Positions 51,730 through 60,594 of a stretch of DNA of 64,000 bases are shown one piece after another (the stretch's first letter is position 1; every line of letters starts with the position of its first letter). The stretch lies in NCBI GenBank assembly GCA_964391195.1, contig CAYMLG010000011.1, positions 40,110 through 104,109 of the forward strand, given 5' to 3'. Both the position numbers and the translations under genes were made by a program. The notes under the pieces were generated by a model. It was not told the DNA's origin. It made no database searches and saw only the letters and a list, made by a program, of their open reading frames with translations. This DNA is from JAAYXE01 sp964391195 (lineage in GTDB: Bacteria; Chloroflexota; Anaerolineae; Anaerolineales; UBA4823).

Positions 51730-53058
51730 TCACCCCGTTCGGCGTGCAACGATGACATAGGCATAAGGCGGCCGCTCCAGCAGAGCCGGGAAATAGGGCA
51801 TGCGCTGATCGGGGTTCTCCGCTCGCTTACGCTCATACTCGGCTATTCTCACCTTCTCGGCTTCCACTTCTTCAGCGTACTTTCGTTCCTTTTCTTCATC
51901 CCACCAGACACGCTGATATTCCAGCACCTGGAAATATCCATGCTCTTCCAGCCGGCCGGCAGCTTCTTCCATACCGTAGTGCCAGCTCCACATCCACTTG
52001 TCCATCACGAGGTGGAATGGCTCGCCGCGCCAGTCTGGACCGGTGTCAAAACCAAACAAAAACAGGAGCCCACCGGGCTTGACAGCCTGGTGCAGGCGGT
52101 AAACGGCATTGTAAAAATCGATCGGATCCAGGTAGAGCAGAGAAGAAAACGAACAGGCGCCATCGAAGGCGGCCTCGAAGTCTAGCTGTGTGGCTGCCTG
52201 CTGGACGAAGGCCACCTGTGGAAACTGCTCCCTGGCTTTTTTGAGCATTTCCGGGCTGAAATCTGCTCCTGTCACCTGGAAGCCGCTTTCCAGGAGCTTC
52301 GCGATCACCGGATTGCCATGCCCGCAGCCGGTATCCAGCACCTGTCCACCGGGCGGCAGTTGGGCCAGCCAGCCTTCGAAGGCGTCTTTCAGGAGCGGGA
52401 TGGCGAAATAATCCTCTTCATAACTCTCCGCCAGTTCGTTGTAAGCTTTACCGTTGAGCTGCCAGACCAGCGGCCATTCGCATGAGCCCTTGGGGAAGCA
52501 AGCCGGATCGGGGTGCTTTCCCTGGAACACGGAATCCAGCTCATGGACCAGATCGCGCATGAAGCGCACCCCTTCTTCTATGCTCTCCAGGTCCAGCCTG
52601 ATCTCCACAAATCGTTGCCCGGGGGCCGAGAATAACACGGCTCCGGTGTCGGCTGAGATCGTCAGGGTGGTCATGGTGTAGTAATGGGGCTCCGCCTCTT
52701 CCAGGCCCTGGTAGGACTTCTTCTCGACCTTGAAGGTCAGGCCGGTCTCCGGCAGCATGTCGCCGAACCCGAAGGCGCCCTCACCCTTTTCGCTCAATTC
52801 CTCGAGGCGCCCGAGCTGCTCGTTTAGATCGAAGCCCCAGGAGTGGTGAAGAAAATTACGGGTATAGAAGATCTGCGCTCCTTCGACCGAATAGGTGATC
52901 TCCAGCCAGATATTCTGGTCGGCTTGAAAATTCAATCCGCTGCCGATGTAAAACGGCTGATTGTGCCTTCCGCCCAGGTCCCATGGGCGCACTTCGATCG
53001 TTTCGGTGAACGCAGGGCGGTGTTCAGTCTTTTCGTGGATCAGCTCGATCTTGGCCAT
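51730..53058 (-). CDS. SAM-dependent methyltransferase with uncharacterised N-terminal domain
   Basis: 442 residues from ATG at 53058 with CAGGAG upstream. Residues about 1-200 form a beta-rich domain I do not recognise (DLGGRHNQPFYIGSGLNFQ, LEITYSVEGAQIFYTRNF). Residues about 210-380 are a class I methyltransferase: motif I VLDTGCGHGNPVIAKL, then GADFSPEMLKKAREQFP, CSFSSLLYLDP and VKPGGLLFLFGFD. The C-terminus is a charged helix (VWWDEEKERKYAEEVEAEKVRIAEYERKR, about 395-425). Substrate unknown. Single gene. Confidence 0.85.
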   Translation of the reverse strand: MAKIELIHEKTEHRPAFTETIEVRPWDLGGRHNQPFYIGSGLNFQADQNIWLEITYSVEGAQIFYTRNFLHHSWGFDLNEQLGRLEELSEKGEGAFGFGDMLPETGLTFKVEKKSYQGLEEAEPHYYTMTTLTISADTGAVLFSAPGQRFVEIRLDLESIEEGVRFMRDLVHELDSVFQGKHPDPACFPKGSCEWPLVWQLNGKAYNELAESYEEDYFAIPLLKDAFEGWLAQLPPGGQVLDTGCGHGNPVIAKLLESGFQVTGADFSPEMLKKAREQFPQVAFVQQAATQLDFEAAFDGACSFSSLLYLDPIDFYNAVYRLHQAVKPGGLLFLFGFDTGPDWRGEPFHLVMDKWMWSWHYGMEEAAGRLEEHGYFQVLEYQRVWWDEEKERKYAEEVEAEKVRIAEYERKRAENPDQRMPYFPALLERPPYAYVIVARRTG

Positions 53059-53264
53059 AGGACTCCTGTGGAAGTACGAAAATGGATTGATGCCGGACTG
53101 ATCGGCAAGCCGGATACCTACCTGCGCTCACAGGCATGCCTCTGCGACCGCAGATATGCGGCCGGTTGACGGCCGGCGTTCGGCGGATCGCCTGATGCTC
53201 CAATCCGGTTGTCAAGGACGCTTTCCTTCCTATTTTAATCGCAAACACAGGGAGAAAACGGAAG

Positions 53265-53301
53265 GGTTGGGGTGGGCTATTGCCTCAGGCCCGCCCCAAC
53301 C
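53265..53301 (-). terminator. Hairpin downstream of small minus-strand ORF
   Basis: GGTTGGGGTGGGC and GCCCGCCCCAACC pair with one G-T mismatch over 13 bases, just beyond the stop at 53309. Confidence 0.5.
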
Positions 53302-53308
53302 TTGCTAA

Positions 53309-53569
53309 TCACATCATTCCCTGACGGTCGCTTACTGCAAACCTGTGATCGTGTTCTCGATCTTTCTTTTTCCCCAGGCTGCATCCACCACATTTCACCC
53401 AAGAAACCCTCTGGAGCATAATGTTGCGGCTCAGCAATTCTTCCTGATACCTGGTGGGCCGGACCAGCCCCAATGCACTCGCAACTCGGCCTGCTGTGGT
53501 TTTCACGAACCGCCTTTCGGTTGTGGCGAAGATATGAATGCATGTCCCAAAGCGAACGAGCTGTAGCAT
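53309..53569 (-). CDS. Small hypothetical protein
   Basis: 86 residues from ATG at 53569, supported mainly by a strong GGAGG five bases upstream and a hairpin just after the stop. Sequence MLQLVRFGTCIHIFATTERR, a basic middle and CGGCSLGKKKDREHDH near the end. No family recognised. A longer overlapping frame (53277-53666) has no ribosome site. Confidence 0.4.
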   Translation of the reverse strand: MLQLVRFGTCIHIFATTERRFVKTTAGRVASALGLVRPTRYQEELLSRNIMLQRVSWVKCGGCSLGKKKDREHDHRFAVSDRQGMM

Positions 53570-54076
53570 TTGTCCTCCAAACTGATTTCGTTGTTAATGT
53601 CCACGCCAACGTTCTTCTGTCGACTTCGTCGGCTAATAAGAAGAATAGCTGAAAAAACCGGGACATACCTCAGATAAACTGAGATCTAATCTGGCTGTGC
53701 CCCGCAGCATAGGCCTCCCACCCGTAGGCAGCCTGTGAACCCCAAAGCACCTCCACAATCCGCACTTTTGGATCGTGGTGCTCGAAAACACATTGTGTGG
53801 TTATCAGAGCTTTCGGATTTGCCTAATCATTCATTCCTGCTGGATAAAATCTTGGCTGCCGGTGTTCCTGTGGTTGGTTTTACTGAGGTGACCGTCGGTA
53901 TCAGCGAAAACGAGCGCGCCTTGCAAGGGGAGGAGTCCGAATCCACCCCGATAGCTGAAAATGTATACATCCCTCAAACCAGGTTTTACCAATCTTTGTT
54001 GAGAGCGATCATCGAGAATAAGGGAGAATGGGCAACTTTTGGTACGTCAGATGCTTACTCGATATCAACTCCGCGG
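53570..54076. other. Stretch with a possible decayed plus-strand fragment
   Basis: About 500 bases. A plus-strand frame from GTG at 53735 is open beyond 54076 but its later part is antisense to the PKD gene. The first 95 codons (LLDKILAAGVPVVGFTEVTVGISENE, then TRFYQSLLRAIIENKGEW) faintly recall the C-terminus of an ABC ATPase. No intact gene. Confidence 0.35.
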
Positions 54077-56059
54077 TCAGCATGTCGGCGAGCAGCCGAC
54101 CCTTCGCATGATAAAACCGAGCCAGGCATAGAGCGTTCCCCACCCACCCCAGGAAGCAGCGGTGGCAAGGCCACATGGAAGGCCCCCAAAAATCGATGCA
54201 ATGATGACAAGGATGGGCGCGACCACAGCCACGATCCAAAACAGAATACAATGCACCGTTCGCATCACACTGCACGGGGTCGTTGCCGAACACCATATTG
54301 CCCAGGCGATGAGCAGCAGGAGACCGACGACTCCCACGATCGCGCCCGCGATCCACAGCCATGGTACATTGAGGCAGACGCCAAGGACCACCAGCACGTT
54401 GCCGATAAAGAGCAGCACAATCGCTATGATCAGCAGCGCCGCACAGAAGTTGAAGCCGCCTCCTCCGCCGGTTCCACCGCCGCCTCCGTCAGTTCCCCCA
54501 GGCCTGGTGATGGTGACGCTCGTCGAGGCCGCTGCCGCCGGGCAGCCAGGTGGGACGTCCACTGTTACCGTGGCTGCAAATGTGCCCGGATTTGCATAGG
54601 TATGCGACGTATTGGGCGCCTGGGTGTGGGCAGTCGTTCCGTCTCCGAAATCCCAGTGGTATAGATTGCCCTGCCCATCAGGCGCGATCGCGCCCGGATT
54701 CGTCACATTGGCCTGGAAATTAACTGTGAGCGGGGCTGTGCCAGAAGATGGGTTCGCCATCAGTCCGGTGAGTTGCGGGCAGGATGGCGGTTGTGTCACG
54801 GTGACGCTCCTCGAGGCCACCGCCGCCAGGCAGCCAGGTGGGACGTTGACCGTTACCGTGGCTGCAAATGTGCCCGGATTACCATAGGTGTGCGCAGTGT
54901 TGGGCGTCTGGGTGTGGGCAGTCGTTCCGTCCCCGAAGTCCCAGTGGTATAGATTGCCCTGCCCATCGGGCACGATTGAGCTCGGACAGGTTACGCTTAC
55001 CTGGAAATTCACCGTCAAAGGTGTATTACCGGAAGACGGATTCGCGCTGAGTCCGGTGAGACTCGAGCAGCAGCAAGGTGGGATGTTGAATGGTTTGGTA
55101 TCGATGGGGAAACAGCTTGAAGGAACGCCCGGAATCTGAGCTAAGACAGTAACAGAATAGCTCCCAGATTGAGTTAGATCGACAGGGCCGGCTGTAGGGG
55201 GAGATACACCGAGTTTGGTCCAGCCGGCGCTGGTGTCAGTTGTATTGGTTGATGTTGTCTTCTGGAACTGGCCGGTGGGGCCATTGAGGGTCCAGATATA
55301 GGCTGCCGGCTGGATAGGGGGACAACCGGTTGGCCAGCTTAATGAAGCAACGAAGGAGGCTGATGCGGTGTTCCCTTCACATCCGGTGACCTGTGGGCTG
55401 GCCAGAGTGAGGACCGGGCAACATGCCGAACCGCAGTTGGGTCGAACAGTGATGCAAACCCTGGGGCACTCAAGTGCGTTTATACATACATGATATGGTC
55501 CACTATTGGCGTCGAAGTCATGAGGTATCGTGAGGGTGTTCGGCGTATTTATGTCGCCGGTGTTGTTTATCGTATAGCTGCCATACTGGCCGTCGCCAAA
55601 ATCGACGGTATACGTCATCGGGCCCGGCGGCTGCATGACGGTCGCGGTGATCGTCACGCTCTGTTGCAGCGGTTGCCCACTACATGCGCCGTAGGTTACC
55701 TGTAGGTTGCCAATACGCGGACAGTAGCAATCGATAACACCGCTAATTGATTGCCAGTTTGTCCACGTTCCGCCGCAAAAGCCTCGCACTTCGAAAGCAA
55801 TTTTGCCTCCACAAACTGCATCGGCCCATGTCTGCGCAGGGATACTGAAGGTTACACTTTCAACTGGGGGCATACCTGGGCCGCCGGTACTGGTTGTCTC
55901 CGAGAATGTGCTCCACGGACCTCCGGGTGGGCCTACTCGGAGTTCGACCGGATCGCCGCCTGCGCCGCCAGGGCAGGAAAAGCTTCCAACAATCAGGATC
56001 TCGATTGGCTGCAATGCGCCGGTCGGAATGTTCCCAATGATTCGACTAAGTGAAAACAT
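54077..56059 (-). CDS. PKD-repeat protein with C-terminal membrane helices
   Basis: 660 residues from ATG at 56059, which has GGAGG just upstream (the frame is open to 56104). A Cys-rich N-terminal region (about 1-290) contains a first PKD-like unit (YTVDFGDGQYGSYTI). Two nearly identical PKD domains follow (about 340-520, both with LYHWDFGDGTTAHTQ and GTFAATVTV.VPPGC), then a Gly-rich linker (GGTDGGGGGTGGGGG). Four membrane helices in about 90 residues and a Cys-containing tail end the protein. There is no N-terminal signal peptide, so the export route for the Cys-rich part is unclear. PKD domains suggest surface adhesion or polysaccharide binding. Confidence 0.85.
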   Translation of the reverse strand: MFSLSRIIGNIPTGALQPIEILIVGSFSCPGGAGGDPVELRVGPPGGPWSTFSETTSTGGPGMPPVESVTFSIPAQTWADAVCGGKIAFEVRGFCGGTWTNWQSISGVIDCYCPRIGNLQVTYGACSGQPLQQSVTITATVMQPPGPMTYTVDFGDGQYGSYTINNTGDINTPNTLTIPHDFDANSGPYHVCINALECPRVCITVRPNCGSACCPVLTLASPQVTGCEGNTASASFVASLSWPTGCPPIQPAAYIWTLNGPTGQFQKTTSTNTTDTSAGWTKLGVSPPTAGPVDLTQSGSYSVTVLAQIPGVPSSCFPIDTKPFNIPPCCCSSLTGLSANPSSGNTPLTVNFQVSVTCPSSIVPDGQGNLYHWDFGDGTTAHTQTPNTAHTYGNPGTFAATVTVNVPPGCLAAVASRSVTVTQPPSCPQLTGLMANPSSGTAPLTVNFQANVTNPGAIAPDGQGNLYHWDFGDGTTAHTQAPNTSHTYANPGTFAATVTVDVPPGCPAAAASTSVTITRPGGTDGGGGGTGGGGGFNFCAALLIIAIVLLFIGNVLVVLGVCLNVPWLWIAGAIVGVVGLLLLIAWAIWCSATTPCSVMRTVHCILFWIVAVVAPILVIIASIFGGLPCGLATAASWGGWGTLYAWLGFIMRRVGCSPTC

Positions 56060-56201
56060 GCCCCTCCAAATATTTGCGAATCGTAATAAAGTGTTATTAA
56101 TCATATGTTAATATACCTTTATTGTCAATTATGTGAAATTTATCACATTTTTCGCATACTTCCCCCCTCTCAGTCGGAGGCACAACAAACGAGGACGTTG
56201 C

Positions 56202-56305
56202 CTTTAAAAAGTGAAATCGCCCAGCAAGTCACTGAGCGATCTGTGTCGGTGCAGCCTTCGCCACGGGTAGTGCGGCGTCACTGCTAAGAGGATCTTACAT
56301 CCAGA
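56202..56305 (-). ncRNA. Structured repeat A (possible RNA or terminator element)
   Basis: A 43-base core (56213-56255) is identical to 63886-63928 and similarity continues on both sides. On the minus strand, stems GCAG/CTGC and CGCC/GGCG (loops differ between copies) precede a stem of nine pairs and a T-rich tail (TTTCACTTTTT). It lies 22 bases after the M50-like gene, so it may be a mobile terminator or small RNA. Confidence 0.45.
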
Positions 56306-56326
56306 TGACAGCCCTTTAAGATTGCT

Positions 56327-57055
56327 CTATTTCAGCCATCCTTTACCCGCAGCGATTCCCACCGCGCCGCATGCAGCCAGCAAACCTCCCACCAGCCTGC
56401 GTTTTCTGAACAAACCCAACAGAGCGCCAAGACCAAGGAAGACCGCGCCGAGTCTCAGGTTGATCTTTCGGATAGACTGGTCCGCTTGCTTGGGAGATTG
56501 ACCTTCTTCCACAAGTTTCCACTTAAGGATAATGCCGCCGTCGATCATCGGCAGAGGGGCAAAGCTGCCGAAAAAGATAACGCTGTGGCCGAATAGGGAT
56601 GTGTCCGCAAGATCGCGGCTGAGCGATCCAGCCGGCGACAAACGTCTCCATAGCAGGCTGAGGGAGAAACCGGCCAGGTTGAATATTGGACCGCCCAGCG
56701 AGCGCATGATATGAGTCTGCGGCGGGACGTCGTTGTTTTTATATAGCGTGCGCGGCATCCCAAAAGAGAGAAGGATCTCGTCCATGGGCGCCTCGGCAAG
56801 ACGGGCGCTGATGGTATGCGCCATAGCGTGACCGATTTCAGCGAACAGCGCAACCGGCATCGCCAGCAGCCCAAGACCCAGGCGCTGAAGCAAGGATCGT
56901 TCCGGTTTGCGCAGCCCGGCGATCCAGGCCAGAACACTGGTGACCAGGATGGGAAGCGGCCAAAAATCAGGCTGTGCCACGACGGGTACCCCGTTGAAAC
57001 GATAGATCGTGGTTCCTGTGGGAAGAGAGAGATTTTCTTCTTTTTGTGATTTCAT
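56327..57055 (-). CDS. M50 (site-2 protease)-like membrane protein lacking the first zinc His
   Basis: 242 residues from ATG at 57055 with GAGG upstream. Six or so membrane helices. The helix that should carry HExxH reads ALFAEIGHAMAH, with Ala in place of the first His while Glu and second His remain. The distal motif PLPMIDGGIIL keeps the Asp ligand, and NLAGFSLSLL is the usual conserved helix. The N-terminal FNGVPVVAQPDFWPLPI is typical of SpoIVFB-type M50 proteins. Either a pseudoprotease with a scaffold role or an early stage of decay; His in AMAH might also substitute. Confidence 0.75.
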   Translation of the reverse strand: MKSQKEENLSLPTGTTIYRFNGVPVVAQPDFWPLPILVTSVLAWIAGLRKPERSLLQRLGLGLLAMPVALFAEIGHAMAHTISARLAEAPMDEILLSFGMPRTLYKNNDVPPQTHIMRSLGGPIFNLAGFSLSLLWRRLSPAGSLSRDLADTSLFGHSVIFFGSFAPLPMIDGGIILKWKLVEEGQSPKQADQSIRKINLRLGAVFLGLGALLGLFRKRRLVGGLLAACGAVGIAAGKGWLK

Positions 57056-57224
57056 AAAATCCTCGAAGCTAAATTGTGATATAGCACTTGCCGTATGTTC
57101 CAGGCAGAGTTGTCGCCTGGCAACGAAAACGCCTCTTCTGGAAGTGAGTCCAGGAGGCGTTGGAATGCTGCCCGGGTCGAATCAATCTCCTGCTGCAAAC
57201 GCTCATGCGCATTCACGATTTCAT
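57056..57224. other. Intergenic, no feature recognised
   Basis: About 170 bases between the M50-like gene and a decayed membrane-protein gene. Nothing supported. Confidence 0.4.
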
Positions 57225-57534
57225 CACCATCCGACCAATTGTACCCCTATCCAGAAAGCCCATACCGGGTAACCGATGTATGGTACGGCCAGGATGCTCA
57301 TTAAGAGGCTATTGGGCAGCCGCCCTGAAGAGCGAGCCACGATTCCGGTGATCACCGGCCAGGAGCCCACTCCAAGGATCATTGCCAGGGACACCCAGAG
57401 CACCTACCGCTCGAAGGCCAGCACTTTGAAGATCAGCAGCAACTGCAGACCAATAACGATGTGCATGGATACAATGCCAGGGCGATCGGAATGGCCAGCA
57501 GGTATTGAAGCGCTGCACAAATATCATTGAGCAA
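57225..57534 (-). pseudogene. Decayed four-helix membrane protein
   Basis: From TTG at 57534 the frame gives LLNDICAALQYLLAIPIALALYP. It then shifts frame with loss of a segment to IVIGLQLLLIFKVLAFER, meets a TAG, and resumes in frame with VLWVSLAMILGVGSWPVITGIVARSSGRLPNSLLMS through to GIVQLV-like end and TGA at 57225. The pieces are one hydrophobic protein of an uncharacterised Chloroflexi family. Its start overlaps the stop of the gene upstream. Confidence 0.65.
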
Positions 57535-57979
57535 TCCAATCCGGTTTCCCATCTTCGAAAAACTTGCGACGGGTCGCTGCCAGGCATACGACCCAGCGAA
57601 CAAGAAGGATCGATCCGGAGATAGCAGGCACCGGCGTACCATACCCCGGATATCTGATGGCATTTAGGGTAAAGAACACGGTCAGGAGCATCCAGATGAC
57701 CGGCGCCCACAGTGCCAACCAGGCCCAGCGTTCACCATTGCGGAAACCTGTCAGGCAGATTGCCAGGCCCAGGAGGGCCATGGCGAACAGCGAAGCGCCG
57801 TTCGCCCTGATTATCCATTCGATCAATTGAGCAGCTTGCGGACTTTCCGTCCTTAAATCATCCCAGCTCTTGCCTGTCAGACTGTGCATCAGGATGGTTT
57901 CGCCATTTTGAAAGTCAGCCGCCCCTCCGATCATATCGCTGATCCCGAAGAAAGCGATGAGCAACATTACGCCGAGCAT
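57524..57979 (-). CDS. Small four-helix membrane protein, unknown function
   Basis: 151 residues from ATG at 57979. Four membrane segments (about 3-18, 60-78, 88-108 and 120-135); between the first two, a polar loop (DFQNGETILMHSLTGKSWDDLRTESPQ). The C-terminus is KFFEDGKPDWIAQ. No motif known. Its stop overlaps the start of the decayed gene downstream, so the two were once an operon. Confidence 0.65.
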   Translation of the reverse strand: MLGVMLLIAFFGISDMIGGAADFQNGETILMHSLTGKSWDDLRTESPQAAQLIEWIIRANGASLFAMALLGLAICLTGFRNGERWAWLALWAPVIWMLLTVFFTLNAIRYPGYGTPVPAISGSILLVRWVVCLAATRRKFFEDGKPDWIAQ

Positions 57980-58066
57980 TATTTCCAGGCGTGGCGATCA
58001 AAGAAGGACAAATTCTTTTGGTGAGCGAGGACAACATTTTCCGTCATTATCTTTTCCTCCCTGTCT

Positions 58067-58549
58067 CTAGAATGGCTTAAACATCATCAACCAGGCGATT
58101 AAAGCCACCCCGCCAAACCCGATCACGGTGAGGAGGTTGGGATGGATCCGGTCGAGTTGCGCTTTCAATTCCTCGGCGCTAAACCGTTCTTGCCGGGGCG
58201 GCTGCCCATACGCGGATGGCAATCCCACCCCCATGCGTATCTCGTTAAGAATGCGGGTCCCCAGGATTGACATTCCGGCCCAAATTCCAATGAGCAGGGC
58301 CAGCGACAGCCAGATCCAACCATACCTCCACCAATGGCCTAAGAAACCGGCGATGATCCCGGAGATGAACAGGGTCAGCAGGGAGATGAGCATGATGCGC
58401 GTGGCTCCGCTGGATAATTGGAGCAGGGTGCAAATGTGCTCTGGGTTTCGTTCCTTTTTCAACGCAAAGAAGACGCTTGCCGAGACGCCATGCGCGATGA
58501 GAAATCCAAAGATCCCGAGCACGTGCAGGAATACAAGCCAGGAATACAT
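58067..58549 (-). CDS. DUF2269/CopD-like integral membrane protein
   Basis: 160 residues from ATG at 58549 with AAAGG upstream. Four membrane helices, with His residues in helix 1 (VFLHVLGIFGFLIAHGVSA) and between helices 2 and 3 (GFLGHWWRYGW), as in haem- or copper-handling CopD-type proteins. The C-terminus LIAWLMMFKPF resembles that of the 50999 protein. It is the last gene of a minus-strand operon with a dihaem cytochrome, 26 bases upstream. Confidence 0.75.
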   Translation of the reverse strand: MYSWLVFLHVLGIFGFLIAHGVSASVFFALKKERNPEHICTLLQLSSGATRIMLISLLTLFISGIIAGFLGHWWRYGWIWLSLALLIGIWAGMSILGTRILNEIRMGVGLPSAYGQPPRQERFSAEELKAQLDRIHPNLLTVIGFGGVALIAWLMMFKPF

Positions 58550-58575
58550 CGTATATTGACCTTTCGTCCATGAGT

Positions 58576-59577
58576 TTACTTAGCAGGACCTTCGACCGGC
58601 TGCAGGCTGTGTAAATAAGCGTACATCGCTTTCAATTCATCGTCAGTAGTGGCTGCTCGAAACTCTGTCCAGGGCATCCTGGGTGATGAAAAACCACTTT
58701 TCAGCGTGAGGATGGGCACTGTACCGCCACCAGGCAACGTGCCGGTGTTGAAGAAGTTCATAAATTCCGCTTCCGTCCATTGCGGCACGATCAGGGTCAG
58801 GTTCGGGCCGGGAGGCGGGCCTGGCTGGCCGTTATCTACCTTGCCCTGCAGTTGGTCCCCGTGGCAATCGCTGCAGCCGAGGATATCCACCAGGTATTTG
58901 CCGTAGGTAGGTGTTCCTGTCTGGGGGGCAGTTAAGTGACCCACCGGCTTCTGCGCTGTGCGGAAATCAGACAGAGTCATAAAGATCGCTCCGAGGACGT
59001 TAAATTGGGTGTCTGGGGTGGAGTTACCCGTCGCGGGTTGCGAGCGCAGGTAAGCGACCAGCGCCTGGACATCCTCATCGCTCATATTCCTCATGGTCGC
59101 CGACGGCATCACCAGTAGTGAGCGACCGTTCTCGTGAATGCCTTCGCGGATGGCACGGATGACTTCTCCGTCCGTCCAATCTTTGATATTTCCGGAGGGG
59201 GTGAGGTTCGGCGCGTAAAGCCTACCGAGGGGAGGAAATTCGAACTTGGCGACGAAGTCGCTACCGGAGAGCGGCAGTTGGTTGCCAGGGGCATGGCAGC
59301 TAACGCAAAGATTGGCAAGTCTTTCGCCGCGGGCAATCCGCGCCGGGGTCCTTTCGACCTGGATCGCTTCTACCGGATTGTTGAAGCGGGCGTTCAGCTT
59401 GACAAAACCAACCAACGCCAGGGCCAGCAAGGCGGCGGAGATCACGGTCAACAGCCCGGCGAGCAACGTGCCGATCCATTTCAGCCAGCGGTTCCTGGCC
59501 TTCCTGGAGCGAAAAGCCAGGAAGCCAAAGGCCAAAATCAGCCCGATCAGAATGAGTGTTCCTACCAGGTCAAACAT
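58576..59577 (-). CDS. Membrane-anchored dihaem cytochrome c
   Basis: 333 residues from ATG at 59577 with GGGAGG upstream. Two membrane helices at the N-terminus (about 5-22 and 38-60) then two class I cytochrome c domains. CVSCH (about 90) and CSDCH (about 243) bind the haems. Candidate Met ligands are in MPSATMRNMS (about 155) and RMPWTEF (about 305). The ALVAYLRS and AMYAYLHSLQP ends are typical. It faces the outside and transfers electrons, perhaps from an alcohol, sulfite or organic substrate oxidase. No catalytic subunit is next to it. Confidence 0.9.
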   Translation of the reverse strand: MFDLVGTLILIGLILAFGFLAFRSRKARNRWLKWIGTLLAGLLTVISAALLALALVGFVKLNARFNNPVEAIQVERTPARIARGERLANLCVSCHAPGNQLPLSGSDFVAKFEFPPLGRLYAPNLTPSGNIKDWTDGEVIRAIREGIHENGRSLLVMPSATMRNMSDEDVQALVAYLRSQPATGNSTPDTQFNVLGAIFMTLSDFRTAQKPVGHLTAPQTGTPTYGKYLVDILGCSDCHGDQLQGKVDNGQPGPPPGPNLTLIVPQWTEAEFMNFFNTGTLPGGGTVPILTLKSGFSSPRMPWTEFRAATTDDELKAMYAYLHSLQPVEGPAK

Positions 59578-59602
59578 GAGAAAACCTCCCTACCCATTGG
59601 TT

Positions 59603-60160
59603 TTATTTGAGCAGCAGCGCAACCCCTACAACCAACGGCATGAGCGAATGCAGGATGGGGAAGTAGATATCGCGCCGCGAGATCAGTGGCAGAATGACCA
59701 GCCAGGCGATATTCCAGCCGATGCTCGCCCAACCGATCCAGGCCCCCAGCAAGCCGGATTGGAGCACTGCGCCCCCCAGGGCTGCCTGGGCCAGGAAGGC
59801 GATGACCACATAACCGGCGGCGAGGCGGTAGATCTTGCCATATCCTTCGGTCGGGCTGAGGATCTCCGCGATCGCCAGCAGGACGCTCCCGAAAAAGTAA
59901 GCTGCCGAACCGGTCACAGCCAGGATCTCGCCTGGGCCGTTGTGCAGGCTTTCATGGAGCAGCACAAACCCCACCGCCGAGAGCACGGCCCAGGCGGCGA
60001 TGAATGACCGTTCCCGGGCGTAGTGAGCCGGGCTGCGCGGCGCCCCGCCCTTGTGCCCGGTGCGCGCCCAAAACATGATCAGGCCCGGAGCCTGAGCCAG
60101 ATTGCTCAACACCAAAATCAGGCCGGCAGCCCGGTCGATGCTCCAAAAATGAAGATCCAT
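59603..60160 (-). CDS. Six-helix membrane protein of the cytochrome operon
   Basis: 185 residues from ATG at 60160; the open frame runs to 60361 but there overlaps the ester cyclase gene. Hydrophobic segments at about 12-30, 52-70, 80-98, 108-127, 137-155 and 165-184. His residues occur in HYARERS and LHESLHNGPG. The family is not recognised. Its place between ester cyclase and cytochrome c genes suggests a membrane redox partner or carrier. Confidence 0.7.
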   Translation of the reverse strand: MDLHFWSIDRAAGLILVLSNLAQAPGLIMFWARTGHKGGAPRSPAHYARERSFIAAWAVLSAVGFVLLHESLHNGPGEILAVTGSAAYFFGSVLLAIAEILSPTEGYGKIYRLAAGYVVIAFLAQAALGGAVLQSGLLGAWIGWASIGWNIAWLVILPLISRRDIYFPILHSLMPLVVGVALLLK

Positions 60161-60168
60161 CTTCCCGC

Positions 60169-60594
60169 CTACCTTTCGCGCCATCCAGAAGGCGGCACAA
60201 TCCCAAGCTGCTGCAAGATTCCCAGTTGATCGGTCAGGGTCCAATCTTCGATGATGCGCCCGTTTTCCGTCCGCCCAAAGATGATCCCCAGCGTATCCAC
60301 CTGCTTGCCGGTGGGAGGGTTGCCCAGGAACATCCCCCGGTGTGTGCCGCGCATCGACCACCGTACGGCAAATTTGTCGCCCTCCACGATCTCATCCTCA
60401 ACCGTGCAGAGCAGGTCCGGAAATGCAGTCCGGAATAGGAGGACGATCATCAACTTGAGCCCCTGAGGACCATGCGGAGCCCCGCCAATGGTGATACGGG
60501 CGTGATGGTCTGGAGCCAGCGCCTCGTCCACGACAGCCAGGTTTCCCTGGTTGAAGGCTTCTTCGAATATCTGCTGGATGATTGAATTGCTCAT
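60169..60594 (-). CDS. SnoaL-like ester cyclase family protein
   Basis: 141 residues from ATG at 60594. NTF2-like cone fold: IIQQIFEEAFNQGNLAVVDEALAPDHHARI, then GPQGLKLMIVLLFRTAFPDLLCTVEDEIVEGDKFAVRWSMRGTHRGMFLGNPPTGKQV and IIEDWTLTDQLGILQQLG. These are the usual ester cyclase (SnoaL-type polyketide cyclase) blocks. Such proteins are common in non-polyketide contexts. The start overlaps the SRPBCC stop (ATGA), which indicates one operon. Confidence 0.9.
   Translation of the reverse strand: MSNSIIQQIFEEAFNQGNLAVVDEALAPDHHARITIGGAPHGPQGLKLMIVLLFRTAFPDLLCTVEDEIVEGDKFAVRWSMRGTHRGMFLGNPPTGKQVDTLGIIFGRTENGRIIEDWTLTDQLGILQQLGIVPPSGWRER

Noticed and set aside
53735..54664. 309-codon plus-strand open frame over the PKD gene
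   Set aside because: Beyond 54077 it is antisense to the PKD protein and gives low-complexity His/Asp/Arg sequence; only its first part might be a relic.
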